In this document: piece after piece, positions 39,301 through 45,102 of the stretch | How the letters are laid out: each line of letters opens with the position of its first letter | Numbering within the stretch: position 1 is the first letter of the stretch | DNA from: a virus | IMG/VR virus record: IMGVR_UViG_3300023192_003309 | Coordinates: 1 to 45,102 of that record | DNA length: 45,102 nucleotides | Reading direction: 5' to 3' (one strand) | The notes under the pieces: model-generated | What the model was told of the DNA's origin: nothing | Databases searched by the model: none | Seen by the model: only the letters and a program-made list of their open reading frames with translations | Made by a program: the position numbers and the translations under genes

Positions 39301-41849
39301 AATTCATACCGCACCCCGTCATAGTCTTTGAGCGATACAATCTCATCCCCGATCCGTACTTTAAAATGAACATCAGGCTCAAATCCAGGGATATCCACCA
39401 ACGGCAGATCAGGGAGATAGAAAAATGGCGTTTGAGCTAAGGAGTCGGTCAGAATTTGGGTGTCAAACCTCCCCTCTGCGCGAAAATCAGGCGTGTTGTT
39501 CTTGCGCCCCAGATTTTGAGGGCTGCGGTAAAGACCCAAACACGACCCATTATCAGGCAGCCAACGATAAACAGAGCTTCCAGCGTCCGGGGCAACTACC
39601 CGCCATCCGGGTAAGAACCCCAAGGCCGCATGGCCTGAAAGATCTCCGATTCCGGGCCCTCCGGGGAGAGGAAGATTCCATCCAATTTCTACCGAACCGT
39701 TGGTGGGATCAGCAGCCTCAATGACAACACGATCCCGCACTACGCGGACACGAGTAGCCCCAATCGTTTGGTTCAAACTCGTGGCAATCACAGCAGCCGA
39801 GAAAGAACCCCCTGAAGAAACGGCTGGATCTGCCGACGCATCCCACACATAGCCAGTGAGATCCCCGTCTATGGTAAACCGCAAGACCTCATTGCCGGTA
39901 AGGACGTAGGGTTCCCCATACCGAGAATAGATAGAGGCTTGGTCGCGGTAAATTGAAGGCGTGATTTCAGCTTGGGAAAAGTAAAGAGGGTCTCCACTTA
40001 CTGATCTTCTACGGATTTCCATCCGAGAAGCTGTCGTAGATCCCGTGGGCTGCACCGCCGCTGTTTCGCGAGCGATTTCCGCTTTGGATTTCGGAACCGT
40101 AAACGAAAATGAACTGAGATCCGTTTCATATTCGTTGTTGTCTAATTTTTGGAAAGCGAAAGAAGATGCAAAGACAAAATTATCACCCTTCCCTATTGCA
40201 CTTCGGACCAACCCATTTCCATTAGGGCGCGTAGTGATGGCCGTCCCGGTTGAAGTTAAAGTGGGGATATCTCCGGTTTTATCAGGGATAAATCTGATCC
40301 CAGACGTGCCGGGGAAGGGGAGGGGGGCAGCCCGCCGCACATACAAGTCCCCCGTCAACGGAACGTCATGATCATCATCACTTCCATCCAAGAGATTCCC
40401 GTTCTCTTTGACGACAGCCACCGGATATCGTGCAGGTACCGGCTGTGTCGTCATGGAAACGCCGTCGTAATAGACCATGGTTTTGAGGTAAGAAAGCTGG
40501 TAATTGGCGTTGGTGGGAATGGCCTTTCCAACATCATTCGCACACAAAACGGTCTGCCCAGTAGTGCGGGACCATGCAAAACTCCCTTCGGTCAGGGAAT
40601 CCGGTGCGGGAAGGCTATTGTCATCGTCATAGGGAATTGGAGTCAGATACCGTCGATAGCCAAGTCTCAGCATCGGGCGGTCAGTAGGGCTCGGGATCGG
40701 AGAGAGAATGGGGTGCCCGCTATACGAAGTAAGCGAAAACTCACTCAACTCCTTCATCAGCCCTGTAGCAGCGAGAGTAAAACTTTCAGGGCTGTGCCAG
40801 ACGGTTTTACCTCCGTGCAAGGCTAAGTAATCAGGGTTGAAGACAAGGACACCGTTGGCTACCCCCACGACGGCGCTGGCACCATCAGGATGCGTGCCGG
40901 AGACATAAGCAGCCCAACTGATATCCTCCGGGGCTTCCACCACTAAATCGGTAACAACCACAACATCAGGAATGTCGGATGAGGAATTGGAATACAACCC
41001 AATCCGAATCAACGCATATACATCCGCAGTCGCACCATCCCATCCTGGCAACCAATCCCCAGCGGTGAATCGGGTCAAGCGAGGACTCAAAACATAAGCC
41101 CCATCCTCTTTCAAGGGGCCTAAGTTTTGGGGGGGCGCTCCTTTGAGGGGGGTCCACTTCTGAATTCCCCCATCCCATCCGAAACGAGTGACATGGGGAT
41201 CATTTCGACACCACCAAAATTTAGAGTCGCCCAAGTAGTAGGTGACCATGGTGATCGCATCCCCACGTTCTTTCGACACCCCTCCACCTAAAGCTGTCAG
41301 TGCAGCCTCAGTGAACACCACTTCCCCGATAGATGGGTTTTGAGAAAAGAACGGGTAATTGGGCGTAAATGTGGTGGCATCAGGCCCCATGTAGATGGTG
41401 CCCAGACCATCCCCTCTGGTCACCGATAGAAACCGCACCTGCCCGATAGCTCTCCCATCAGAATCCTGCACGTACACCCGGTCAGTGCCGTCCGTAGGAT
41501 CAGGATCAGGACTAGAAGGGTCGCTCACAGCCAATGTCCCCGTAGGGACCACAACAGCAGAAGCCACTCCCGTCATGGTGAACGCAGTGTCTTCCACAAC
41601 CGAAAGACTGGAAGTGCTGGCGGGCCAGATTAAATATTCTTCTTGTTCGGCAACGGGACGATTCAACACTGCGGCTCGGTACATGTCCGCAGCGGGTTCC
41701 ACCACACGGGATACGCTCAGGTCATACCCGAAATTCGTAGGATCTACATGGTCACGGTCTACACCGACCGTGACTTCGCCTGTAGACTGCGCGTTTCCGG
41801 GCGCAATCCGAGCAGGACGTAGAACATATCCATCAAGATTAAAGCCCAC
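30357..41849 (-). CDS. Giant baseplate-region structural protein (about 3,830 residues)
   Basis: Starts best at GTG 41849, with GAGAGAGAT upstream, downstream of the overlapping frame's alternative GTG at 41885 (adds 12 residues). At 11.5 kb it takes a quarter of the window. It is predominantly beta, with many strands of the form GDxLxV (for example SAGDLLYIISGD near residue 980, RRGDLLFVQAAD near 2380, ESGDIVVVEGADE near 2810). A helical insertion is near residues 1760-1815 (FYNEAIVALEQVLETIDGRL, then FRFFIGHGKRYYPPGYEDE). The end is basic and helical (KRRLPRNLRKQLELIEQQK). No enzymatic motif seen. Placed between the hub-linked genes and the wedge genes, it is probably a huge baseplate or tail-tip protein, perhaps carrying host-binding modules. 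Confidence 0.75.
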   Translation of the reverse strand: MGFNLDGYVLRPARIAPGNAQSTGEVTVGVDRDHVDPTNFGYDLSVSRVVEPAADMYRAAVLNRPVAEQEEYLIWPASTSSLSVVEDTAFTMTGVASAVVVPTGTLAVSDPSSPDPDPTDGTDRVYVQDSDGRAIGQVRFLSVTRGDGLGTIYMGPDATTFTPNYPFFSQNPSIGEVVFTEAALTALGGGVSKERGDAITMVTYYLGDSKFWWCRNDPHVTRFGWDGGIQKWTPLKGAPPQNLGPLKEDGAYVLSPRLTRFTAGDWLPGWDGATADVYALIRIGLYSNSSSDIPDVVVVTDLVVEAPEDISWAAYVSGTHPDGASAVVGVANGVLVFNPDYLALHGGKTVWHSPESFTLAATGLMKELSEFSLTSYSGHPILSPIPSPTDRPMLRLGYRRYLTPIPYDDDNSLPAPDSLTEGSFAWSRTTGQTVLCANDVGKAIPTNANYQLSYLKTMVYYDGVSMTTQPVPARYPVAVVKENGNLLDGSDDDHDVPLTGDLYVRRAAPLPFPGTSGIRFIPDKTGDIPTLTSTGTAITTRPNGNGLVRSAIGKGDNFVFASSFAFQKLDNNEYETDLSSFSFTVPKSKAEIARETAAVQPTGSTTASRMEIRRRSVSGDPLYFSQAEITPSIYRDQASIYSRYGEPYVLTGNEVLRFTIDGDLTGYVWDASADPAVSSGGSFSAAVIATSLNQTIGATRVRVVRDRVVIEAADPTNGSVEIGWNLPLPGGPGIGDLSGHAALGFLPGWRVVAPDAGSSVYRWLPDNGSCLGLYRSPQNLGRKNNTPDFRAEGRFDTQILTDSLAQTPFFYLPDLPLVDIPGFEPDVHFKVRIGDEIVSLKDYDGVRYEFDDNRLTWLLSNDTGAERILTPTDTLQLEATGVLPQTISSDAMASVGDGFGLYLRQVGIDATTGFPYTLTELTEGAEFLVPGGGAPGAAELIEVVGGQIGDGTAGVTTAASATFADANVVFVEISASAGDLLYIISGDNEGVYTVSAVDSTANTLEVSPSFSFNSGGSGAAFAQWELYTGQTQDVYDPALVADVQQVEFNHLPNEPFIIRALAPLGVIGVAATFIAFVETALKNGRKTHVRLGLPATSPERTIQYLTTGIEIGVVAATALSVPGTTNAHFLSGAFAIRVGSATYSVANGNLVAVSTLAPLPVSGDVVNYVSDSTDADFGALQFGEDTLAAQAGGLVYFDEVLDGPDDITVDTVQIDPASGQVQLAQADLTAYAQTEVYYVEQMITERSLDVQTSPMGGAFFFMKPLRENQIVEVSYFQAATEGTKKTDSVTGDPLPMITEFLALTVRLEEATRVSGLVYSFNPTGRTLSQVIEPFMWVGVELQNYAGETTASIDYDKSEITFTTEVVESDTVKINYGVLEAFGGETTYNVSTPPVWRPPLLLEKEQTALVLGGDRTEDVEVGAVLRLGPLMVYIKAVSYSATSDETTVTLWPPQPTEAGSRSPGNDAPATISSVPVAITVDPSDPVYPSGSHAGFLMEITDAVFLPIQKHAMRVVFEGDLRFFLGAEHLLEIGGYPHFIIRSDLSEDGRYTVVDLTAPVLQNFDPTGTSVRISARPLYGIEPAIFEGLFPFVSTETNSVFLLGSRDAAGTLLPGRKLVVGADYLADGVNGTIRFKIPQKNGLQPGERLVFCYTKRVVVQPVVQESAIISPTYKAKYLHTTLPTLENGLLGSVLVGKYNFRSADSFYYRTLPLSSYLTDVAEVALKKVSQSSVSGGPMLAFPGSPILHKEGNLGLRSEVVDLYDQDRAARAYIEFYNEAIVALEQVLETIDGRLIGDRDGKFRFFIGHGKRYYPPGYEDEITGNLNNRLIWRFILDSWGPDLGTGYFKQKDPVVNPLTLVVDPTGEEPQSVDGEAANPVFLDFFINRQKYRVKNDMDDILLTGLKRPKMLLGLFPIPSTRGRYEEMWENHDFSRLYPERTKHFSRLFPGLESVVDPVSGGFSNPGYYSFGRKQEVPGPNPGETQTTTARTIGRPIGQLSNPALEELTRLTDVSIQPRLARARIWEYHPKGYSGGSSSTSGPTLVATPLPFSEFPIDPTTGVPDAPLLISGGGAFADLVSGDADQSTPGFVSGDRVAFGTPNGQTFSLYETADNTFVLVDEIIDGFVITLKRASDNAGITSASRISTSLTGSAGEWEPVQGDTIYVVPPVAFPTEGDIPGSGDSPTMEQSGQFSGSIPDYRMGFDVKARNKSGAIIDLSLPDDKDDFPLPLQSWLGQNPPSPLSAIEGVAEFINTDEAPLQLPCLKGEAADDSGEITIPYLRSADSELVVLKNVGASAFSVLADAPLPTHNIPDFLQVPAIELQVIDPSYDFLSVYPDEILGTDGNITEFTATTVDQNPATLYTAQDVRPVETAGTYTAESGEGDLRRGDLLFVQAADQSDMPFVGGTGIQTVGDTAGHTGTGTAQSTIEIPRFISPTHRGHLHWYTVNNLYGHKGPLNTGVQVTETTLTVPVAGFQTTFSFTGITLNDGNGTTFDEGGVAEILGVAGFSVASNNNAVIINIYDPDPNISGAAAWLGRVVITRASASPLTNLYVDVGGGVIPMPYWNTGVPTQVLAVIDTATTGTVVINTTSSVLLQLGLDPTAHYDYTISLDTYIDADTAAATGGAIVSPSGDGSATAFIGRDRLTFSEAVAMEWALPRSTHPGDGVGGDDLGMQLNVAVSPMGYIAGPPSYLSTINSATSMNGGTYLTFLERWSGGNEYVGTFTPATAPGAGDEVGTVRAMSWEGNDNAPLTGGASGLIFSSAPSSNLRDAAAYDIYTARGDFYDSDYTVTPLGIKPWITNLTTFNGNLARIESGDIVVVEGADENLIREETYGATKTGTYLVRHAIPSTTTFAGSSGEVYSAYESGVDDGEAEVSAGNKGLFDLRFPEVGSLDVTYDGSGNVTAMTLNLKNVPKALKLDDPDVFPLPLSQNIFRPFAGTGRVYFIFDAQYATYDSTIVVPADRYTVVPTSVYSIDFTSYTQVIGETTATMVLDVSAPAKDAEDVDVALEDFAPKIISGTTISGMIRFMVGALQDEVTDYAGFPSNNVVGLDLTSAGDDATFGFAYMTIGNRLLRDSASLARPEPMLTFSPPAATLPPITDPQPIRSGSTFNISPARAFDIKFRDPQTSQAFVEEKKRVLYGRFNTRNLTPTNSVHSGVPLLVSVGGFADQQWDYIHFTYDPTVPAYPPPTNRLQCLLPGDIWKAADSLGPTALPTVDGLVLLAGVFMEPSFPKPTTDIRMLGAPQPHVVTASHPLTGTYTDVLGTRSASDFSTYTDTWEPVSFYVRRIRRFHDAQATVTGYLEKLRYLYKIRRGDFDSYAVATRTFTAGIATYGAATNLGAFDVEEVNINPGDTLRVFDTNGTLMDEAEIQKVDGTTTLILHRPGLTADLATATSFEVYLRQPFVPHEQSNEQLLDLLTEEVVYSRSVTYPEAAVTPVDGGFVDGYPVDATPHGLQDPDISPTGTYDSWEAVGVQANDYLIVDPAGPLYDKKIEMGTRPIGDQSVDGRTPEHIVYPQAITDDNRGFYKVGELDEDYPVILPLSGACIFAGNAQDGSDDIVFGMEGVSGGTPFNSEYVVLPTVHGSLLTSATDSREGQQGLRPTAPPVDDGSGTLVYRERTTDSPALNLYRSVQPFGYKIIRPSTLFSPEATDTILFMRERLLSWMEEIDGIYDKSGSYYIFQQEDQIDDLGNSLLPSSGLGLLTNRVLTSFRGLKEYSPYANTDDCLSVLGRRFWILDFTLDSEIPPAPATFAYTAFSTGTFGQRPVLIGYINDILDNNDKLRELRYSWIAFRADRQDGSIVVARRAKRRLPRNLRKQLELIEQQKSLGS

Positions 41850-41859
41850 TATATCTCTC

Positions 41860-42447
41860 TCAAATGATGTAAGAGGTGCTAACACCTGTACCCGGAGCAG
41901 GCCCTACTGGACCCGCCACAGCCCCAACTCCTGCACCTGTCATCACTAAAAGAGAAATACCGTTACCCAAGCCAATCGCTAGTTTCTGGGCATTGAGCCC
42001 GACCATCTGGCTTGCCGCCATAGACGCCGACAACATGGGAATCAACAAAGCGGCGTTGGCAAACGTAACTTTGCTCACATCTGCACCGAAACCCACTCCC
42101 ACTGATGTCCCTAAATAGATTCCTCCCACATTCAGTGCAGTGGGAACACCTATACCCACTGCTATTCCTATTTTTATAGCGGAAGGCCCCACTAAACCCG
42201 CTGCACTCAATGCCCCAATCACAAGCCCAGGATTAGGAAAAACACCCACTTTCCCTACCACGGACCCTACCCCAACCACCCCAATCGAAGATCCAGTCAT
42301 AATGGTGGCCCCATAAGTGGCGGCAAGCCACCCGCTCACCCCATTTCCAACGGCCCCAGCCAACTTAAAAAAAGAAGGGCCAATCAATCCCACAGGAACT
42401 CCTGCGGCGATTATGGAGCCAGCTACGAGGGGAGGGGGAACCGGCAT
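41860..42447 (-). CDS. Glycine/valine-rich protein with three ~65-residue repeats
   Basis: 195 residues; its ATG overlaps the upstream hub gene's stop (TAATG). It is extremely hydrophobic and Gly/Ala/Val-rich. Three repeats are visible: GLIGPSFFKLAGAVGNGV at 20-37, GLVGPSAIKIGIAVGIGV at 84-101 and GLNAQKLAIGLGNGI at 150-164, spaced 64 and 66 residues apart. Each is flanked by glycine-rich strands. No signal peptide. It lies between the spike-like gene and the giant gene; a membrane-contacting or spike-tip accessory role is possible, but unproven. The stop is 11 bases before the giant gene's probable start. Confidence 0.65.
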   Translation of the reverse strand: MPVPPPLVAGSIIAAGVPVGLIGPSFFKLAGAVGNGVSGWLAATYGATIMTGSSIGVVGVGSVVGKVGVFPNPGLVIGALSAAGLVGPSAIKIGIAVGIGVPTALNVGGIYLGTSVGVGFGADVSKVTFANAALLIPMLSASMAASQMVGLNAQKLAIGLGNGISLLVMTGAGVGAVAGPVGPAPGTGVSTSYII

Positions 42448-44894
42448 TAGGAATTCACACGGAAACCCGGAGTCCCAACGGTGCCCCCAAGTAGAAAGGG
42501 CATCCCTGTAAAAGAGTCAATGCAAGCATCGGTCAACACCGCACCGGGAAGACCGGCACAATACACTGAAACCCGAGGTCCGGTGATCGAAACCATAGCA
42601 GAAGAGGTCACCGTTGCTGCTAATGTGGCGGTGATTGAGGCAGCGCCTGCAAGAGCGGACATACTCGCCACTCCTTGAAAAGCGGTAGACACCGCCCCTG
42701 CTGGGCCAACCATATTACTCGCCCCAACACCGGGGGCTGGGCCAAAAGAACAAGAGACTCCTGGCAGGGGGATAACAGGAACGATGTCAGGGGTTCCAAA
42801 GGATCCCAAGCTACACCCGCCAACTTGGGATTTCGCCACGTACTGCCCACTAGTAGTAATGGTGTTTATGAGGTTACCGAACAACGATGTGAAAGAAGCA
42901 ACTGCACCACCGGGAAACCCCGTGGCTGGGTTAGCCATCGTGCTCAACTCAAAAGCTCCCCCGTTAGTGAGAAGACCATCTTTAGGACCACCGCACGCGA
43001 TAGTGAATTTGCCGTTCGATTGAATATCGACAGTCTTACCTTCCAGCCCTACACCACCACCCGATTGGACAGAAAACTGAGTGTTGGTGTTGAAGGAAGT
43101 GGTGTCGTTGTCATCAACCGTGAAGGTCTGGGCTTTGATCATCGCAGTGAGGGCAGACTTCCAAAGAGATGACTTCTCACTCAAAAGGCTAAGAGCTACT
43201 TGTTGGCCTGAAGGAGACTTATCCCCCTGATCCGTACCTGATCCGAGACTCGCTCCCTCAGTTGTTGCGCCCGCAGCAGATATCACCACCGCGCCGGATT
43301 GGGAAGCAATGTTTACCCCAACATTAGAAGGGGCACCGGTTCCAGTGTTCACTAAATTCAGCATACCGGCACTCGTGACACCAAACCCCACACCAGCCGC
43401 ATCTTGACCAACACTTATTTTATGGCCACTTTGAGCAACCATTTCAGATCCCGATGATCCAGATCCAGGGAAAAACTGTTTCCATGCACCACCCTTAGTG
43501 ATCCCCATAAAAGCAGCGGGTGCTTTAGGATTAACGGGGTTCACGACACGAACCAGAAAAGCTAAATGTTCTTCGATTTCGGTCGGGTCAGCAACTACGA
43601 GGGCTCCCACAGGAGAGCCATCTGCTTGCAGCGTTATGGCTTTGAGCGGTTTACGGTAGCCGCTTAAATCCCCAAATGGATCATTTCCCACAACGGTGCC
43701 TAAAACAAGCTCTGCCATCATCGCTTGGGAGGACTTATTGGAAGGATCTGAAACATCTCCGATAGGAGCGTTGGGGGGGAGGCGATCTACATCAAAGCCA
43801 TCAGTCTGCTCAGTTACCGGGAGAGTCCCATCAGAAGTGTGGGCCACCTCAATCCGATACTCGGTGAATGAATCCGCATCGCTCGCGTCAACACTGTTAC
43901 CTCCGGTGGTCGCCAAACGAAAGAATTTCTTTCCCCCGTACACCGGATCGTCTTGAACAAGTGATCCCAAAGCCCCTATCGTAAGAGAGGGGTTGAGATA
44001 TCTACCACGCTTGGCATTCGTAACGGGATCAATAAAACCACCGAAACCACTCAATGCTCCGATAGGAATGACCCCAGAAGAATTAGCCACACGGGAAAAT
44101 ACTTCTGCTGGATTGAGATACCCAGCCCCCTGAGCAGACGGCCCCAATTCCCAAGGAGACAAAGGATACTGCGTTTCTCCGTCTACTTGTCGGGTGGCTG
44201 CCCAATCACTATCCTCAGCAAACATTTGGGTGGGGAGGGCGGCATCGCGCTGAACCATTCCTGCATAGACACGGAAACCAGCCCCAGCATGGAATTGCTG
44301 AAGGGAGCGCATCACGATTGCTTGGTCCTGATCCCGCAACAACACTTCATTTCCGCGCCGATTCGTCAATAATGCGGATTCTGTGAGAAGCAGGTCTGCC
44401 CCCTGTCCAGACGAAACAAAAACATCCCCCTCTTCTAAAAGACGAAGTTTATGCCGCACCCTGTTGGCGGCTCCTTTCAATGCTTCCTTAACTTTGGCAC
44501 TCATTCCTTGTGCAGTAGGGGGCATCGGTTGGGTGGCCATCCAATCATAGCCTTCCGTCACGCCGGGAACTAACCAACTAAGAATATAGGGCCGTCCGGT
44601 ATGTCCTGATTCCGCAGGAGCAAAACCGATTACGCACAAATCGCCGCAGTGGGGGATAGCTCCTATGAAGTGTCGATTTCCCGCACCCCCAAATCCAAGA
44701 GGGACAGCTTCGTAACTATCCAGATTCCCGGTAAGAGTGGCCAGATCCACCACCATACGAACTGGATCTACCCGGACTATTTTTGCGACCATAAGGGCGC
44801 TAATATTTTGTACCTTTTGTCCTTTAAGAGTGCCCTTACCCCTCACTTGATGGCGCATCGCGCCATCACTTATTTTGCCGCTTCCGTTAGCCAT
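42447..44894 (-). CDS. Baseplate hub/spike protein with N-terminal OB-fold (gp5/V-like)
   Basis: 815 residues, with GGGAGGTAGGC before the ATG. Residues ~30-110 look like the OB-fold of phage baseplate assembly protein V/T4 gp5/VgrG-type spikes (ALMVAKIVRVDPVRMVVDLA then GDLCVIGFAPAESGHTGRPY). Later comes an extended beta region with many Gly/Ser/Thr turns, likely a triple-stranded beta spike (SGAVVISAAGATTEGASLGS). The C-terminal ~130 residues are Gly/Ala/Val-rich (GAVSTAFQGVASMSALAGAA), similar in composition to the next gene. It would form the tip that punctures the host envelope. No lysozyme domain was recognised. Confidence 0.75.
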   Translation of the reverse strand: MANGSGKISDGAMRHQVRGKGTLKGQKVQNISALMVAKIVRVDPVRMVVDLATLTGNLDSYEAVPLGFGGAGNRHFIGAIPHCGDLCVIGFAPAESGHTGRPYILSWLVPGVTEGYDWMATQPMPPTAQGMSAKVKEALKGAANRVRHKLRLLEEGDVFVSSGQGADLLLTESALLTNRRGNEVLLRDQDQAIVMRSLQQFHAGAGFRVYAGMVQRDAALPTQMFAEDSDWAATRQVDGETQYPLSPWELGPSAQGAGYLNPAEVFSRVANSSGVIPIGALSGFGGFIDPVTNAKRGRYLNPSLTIGALGSLVQDDPVYGGKKFFRLATTGGNSVDASDADSFTEYRIEVAHTSDGTLPVTEQTDGFDVDRLPPNAPIGDVSDPSNKSSQAMMAELVLGTVVGNDPFGDLSGYRKPLKAITLQADGSPVGALVVADPTEIEEHLAFLVRVVNPVNPKAPAAFMGITKGGAWKQFFPGSGSSGSEMVAQSGHKISVGQDAAGVGFGVTSAGMLNLVNTGTGAPSNVGVNIASQSGAVVISAAGATTEGASLGSGTDQGDKSPSGQQVALSLLSEKSSLWKSALTAMIKAQTFTVDDNDTTSFNTNTQFSVQSGGGVGLEGKTVDIQSNGKFTIACGGPKDGLLTNGGAFELSTMANPATGFPGGAVASFTSLFGNLINTITTSGQYVAKSQVGGCSLGSFGTPDIVPVIPLPGVSCSFGPAPGVGASNMVGPAGAVSTAFQGVASMSALAGAASITATLAATVTSSAMVSITGPRVSVYCAGLPGAVLTDACIDSFTGMPFLLGGTVGTPGFRVNS

Positions 44895-44912
44895 GCCTAC
44901 CTCCCTGTCTGC

Positions 44913-45102
44913 CTATTTATCCTCTTCCCACCACTCTAAATCTTCTTCGTCTTTTATCGAATCGAGATGCTCTTGGGCTCCTTCGATGCCCTTATTCCAT
45001 GCTTTTTGGATATCACCCCATTCGTCTTCCTTGCTCTTGTCCCCCTTTTTGAAAGCCTGCCTCAAGGCTTTTCCGGTGCTATTAAAATTCTTCCCGTAGC
45101 TG
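44913..45102 (-). CDS. C-terminal end of an acidic protein (5' part outside window)
   Basis: The leftward frame enters from the right edge and stops at 44913-44915. Its last ~62 residues are helical and strongly charged: basic Lys-rich first (ALRQAFKKGDKSKEDEWGDI), then acidic with many Asp/Glu and Trp (KDEEDLEWWEEDK). It is 18 bases upstream of the hub/spike start, so it belongs to the same leftward operon and is probably another tail or baseplate gene. Identity cannot be judged from the fragment. Confidence 0.6.
   Translation of the reverse strand, partial: SYGKNFNSTGKALRQAFKKGDKSKEDEWGDIQKAWNKGIEGAQEHLDSIKDEEDLEWWEEDK

Noticed and set aside
30357-41849. Many rightward frames opposite the giant gene
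   Set aside because: All are short, antisense to a single 3,830-codon frame, and without consistent ribosome sites or recognisable domains.
1-45102. CRISPR arrays, insertion sequences, integrase or attachment sites
   Set aside because: No regularly spaced direct repeats, transposase motif or integrase motif was seen on either strand.

Overview
The window is a piece of a large tailed-phage genome, almost certainly a contractile-tailed (myovirus-type) phage. It encodes a terminase large subunit and a portal. A long leftward block encodes baseplate proteins (spike/hub OB-fold protein, gp25-like wedge, J-like wedge), which are hallmarks of a contractile injection machine. No integrase, insertion sequence, CRISPR array, ribosomal RNA, DNA polymerase, major capsid protein or lysis gene could be recognised. 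The host cannot be named from this sequence. The one tRNA is bacterial in form and the ribosome binding sites are GGAGG-type, so the host is a bacterium.

Layout. (1) 1-7372, rightward: the end of a beta-rich structural protein, a probable small terminase subunit with an AT-hook, TerL, two tandem paralogous small virion-type proteins and a third small protein, a frame-disrupted small gene, the portal, and a protein with both HxT motifs of 2H phosphoesterases. (2) 7335-9833, leftward: a dual-specificity-phosphatase-like protein, a 613-residue unknown and a small unknown. A divergent intergenic region with a very strong G/C-rich hairpin (9983-10028) follows. (3) 10072-18057, mostly rightward: small accessory genes (SAP/HeH-like proteins, a two-helix membrane protein, a tandem cold-shock-domain protein, DUF3228, a coiled-coil protein), plus a 731-residue multidomain protein. 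An isolated leftward FmdB-type zinc ribbon gene here has its own terminator. (4) 18058-18472, leftward: an HU-family DNA-binding protein and tRNA-Asn(GTT). (5) 18584-21717: an acidic protein, a leftward three-gene cassette (cysteine-hydrolase-like, GNAT acetyltransferase, ADP-ribosyltransferase-like), then a rightward unknown gene that overlaps a phage sigma-like factor out of frame. (6) 21720-45102, leftward: an eight-gene tail/baseplate operon that includes a giant 3,830-residue protein.

How it fits together. Head packaging genes lie at the left and read rightward; tail-tip genes lie at the right and read leftward. Between them is an accessory region of small regulatory and enzyme genes, probably for host takeover or counter-defence. 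The most interesting candidates are the 2H phosphoesterase-like gene next to the portal (RNA repair or cyclic-nucleotide anti-defence), the three-enzyme leftward cassette, the out-of-frame overlap at the sigma factor, the hairpin between divergent operons, and the giant baseplate-linked protein together with its small three-repeat glycine-rich neighbour. All functional calls come from reading motifs by eye; no database search was possible.
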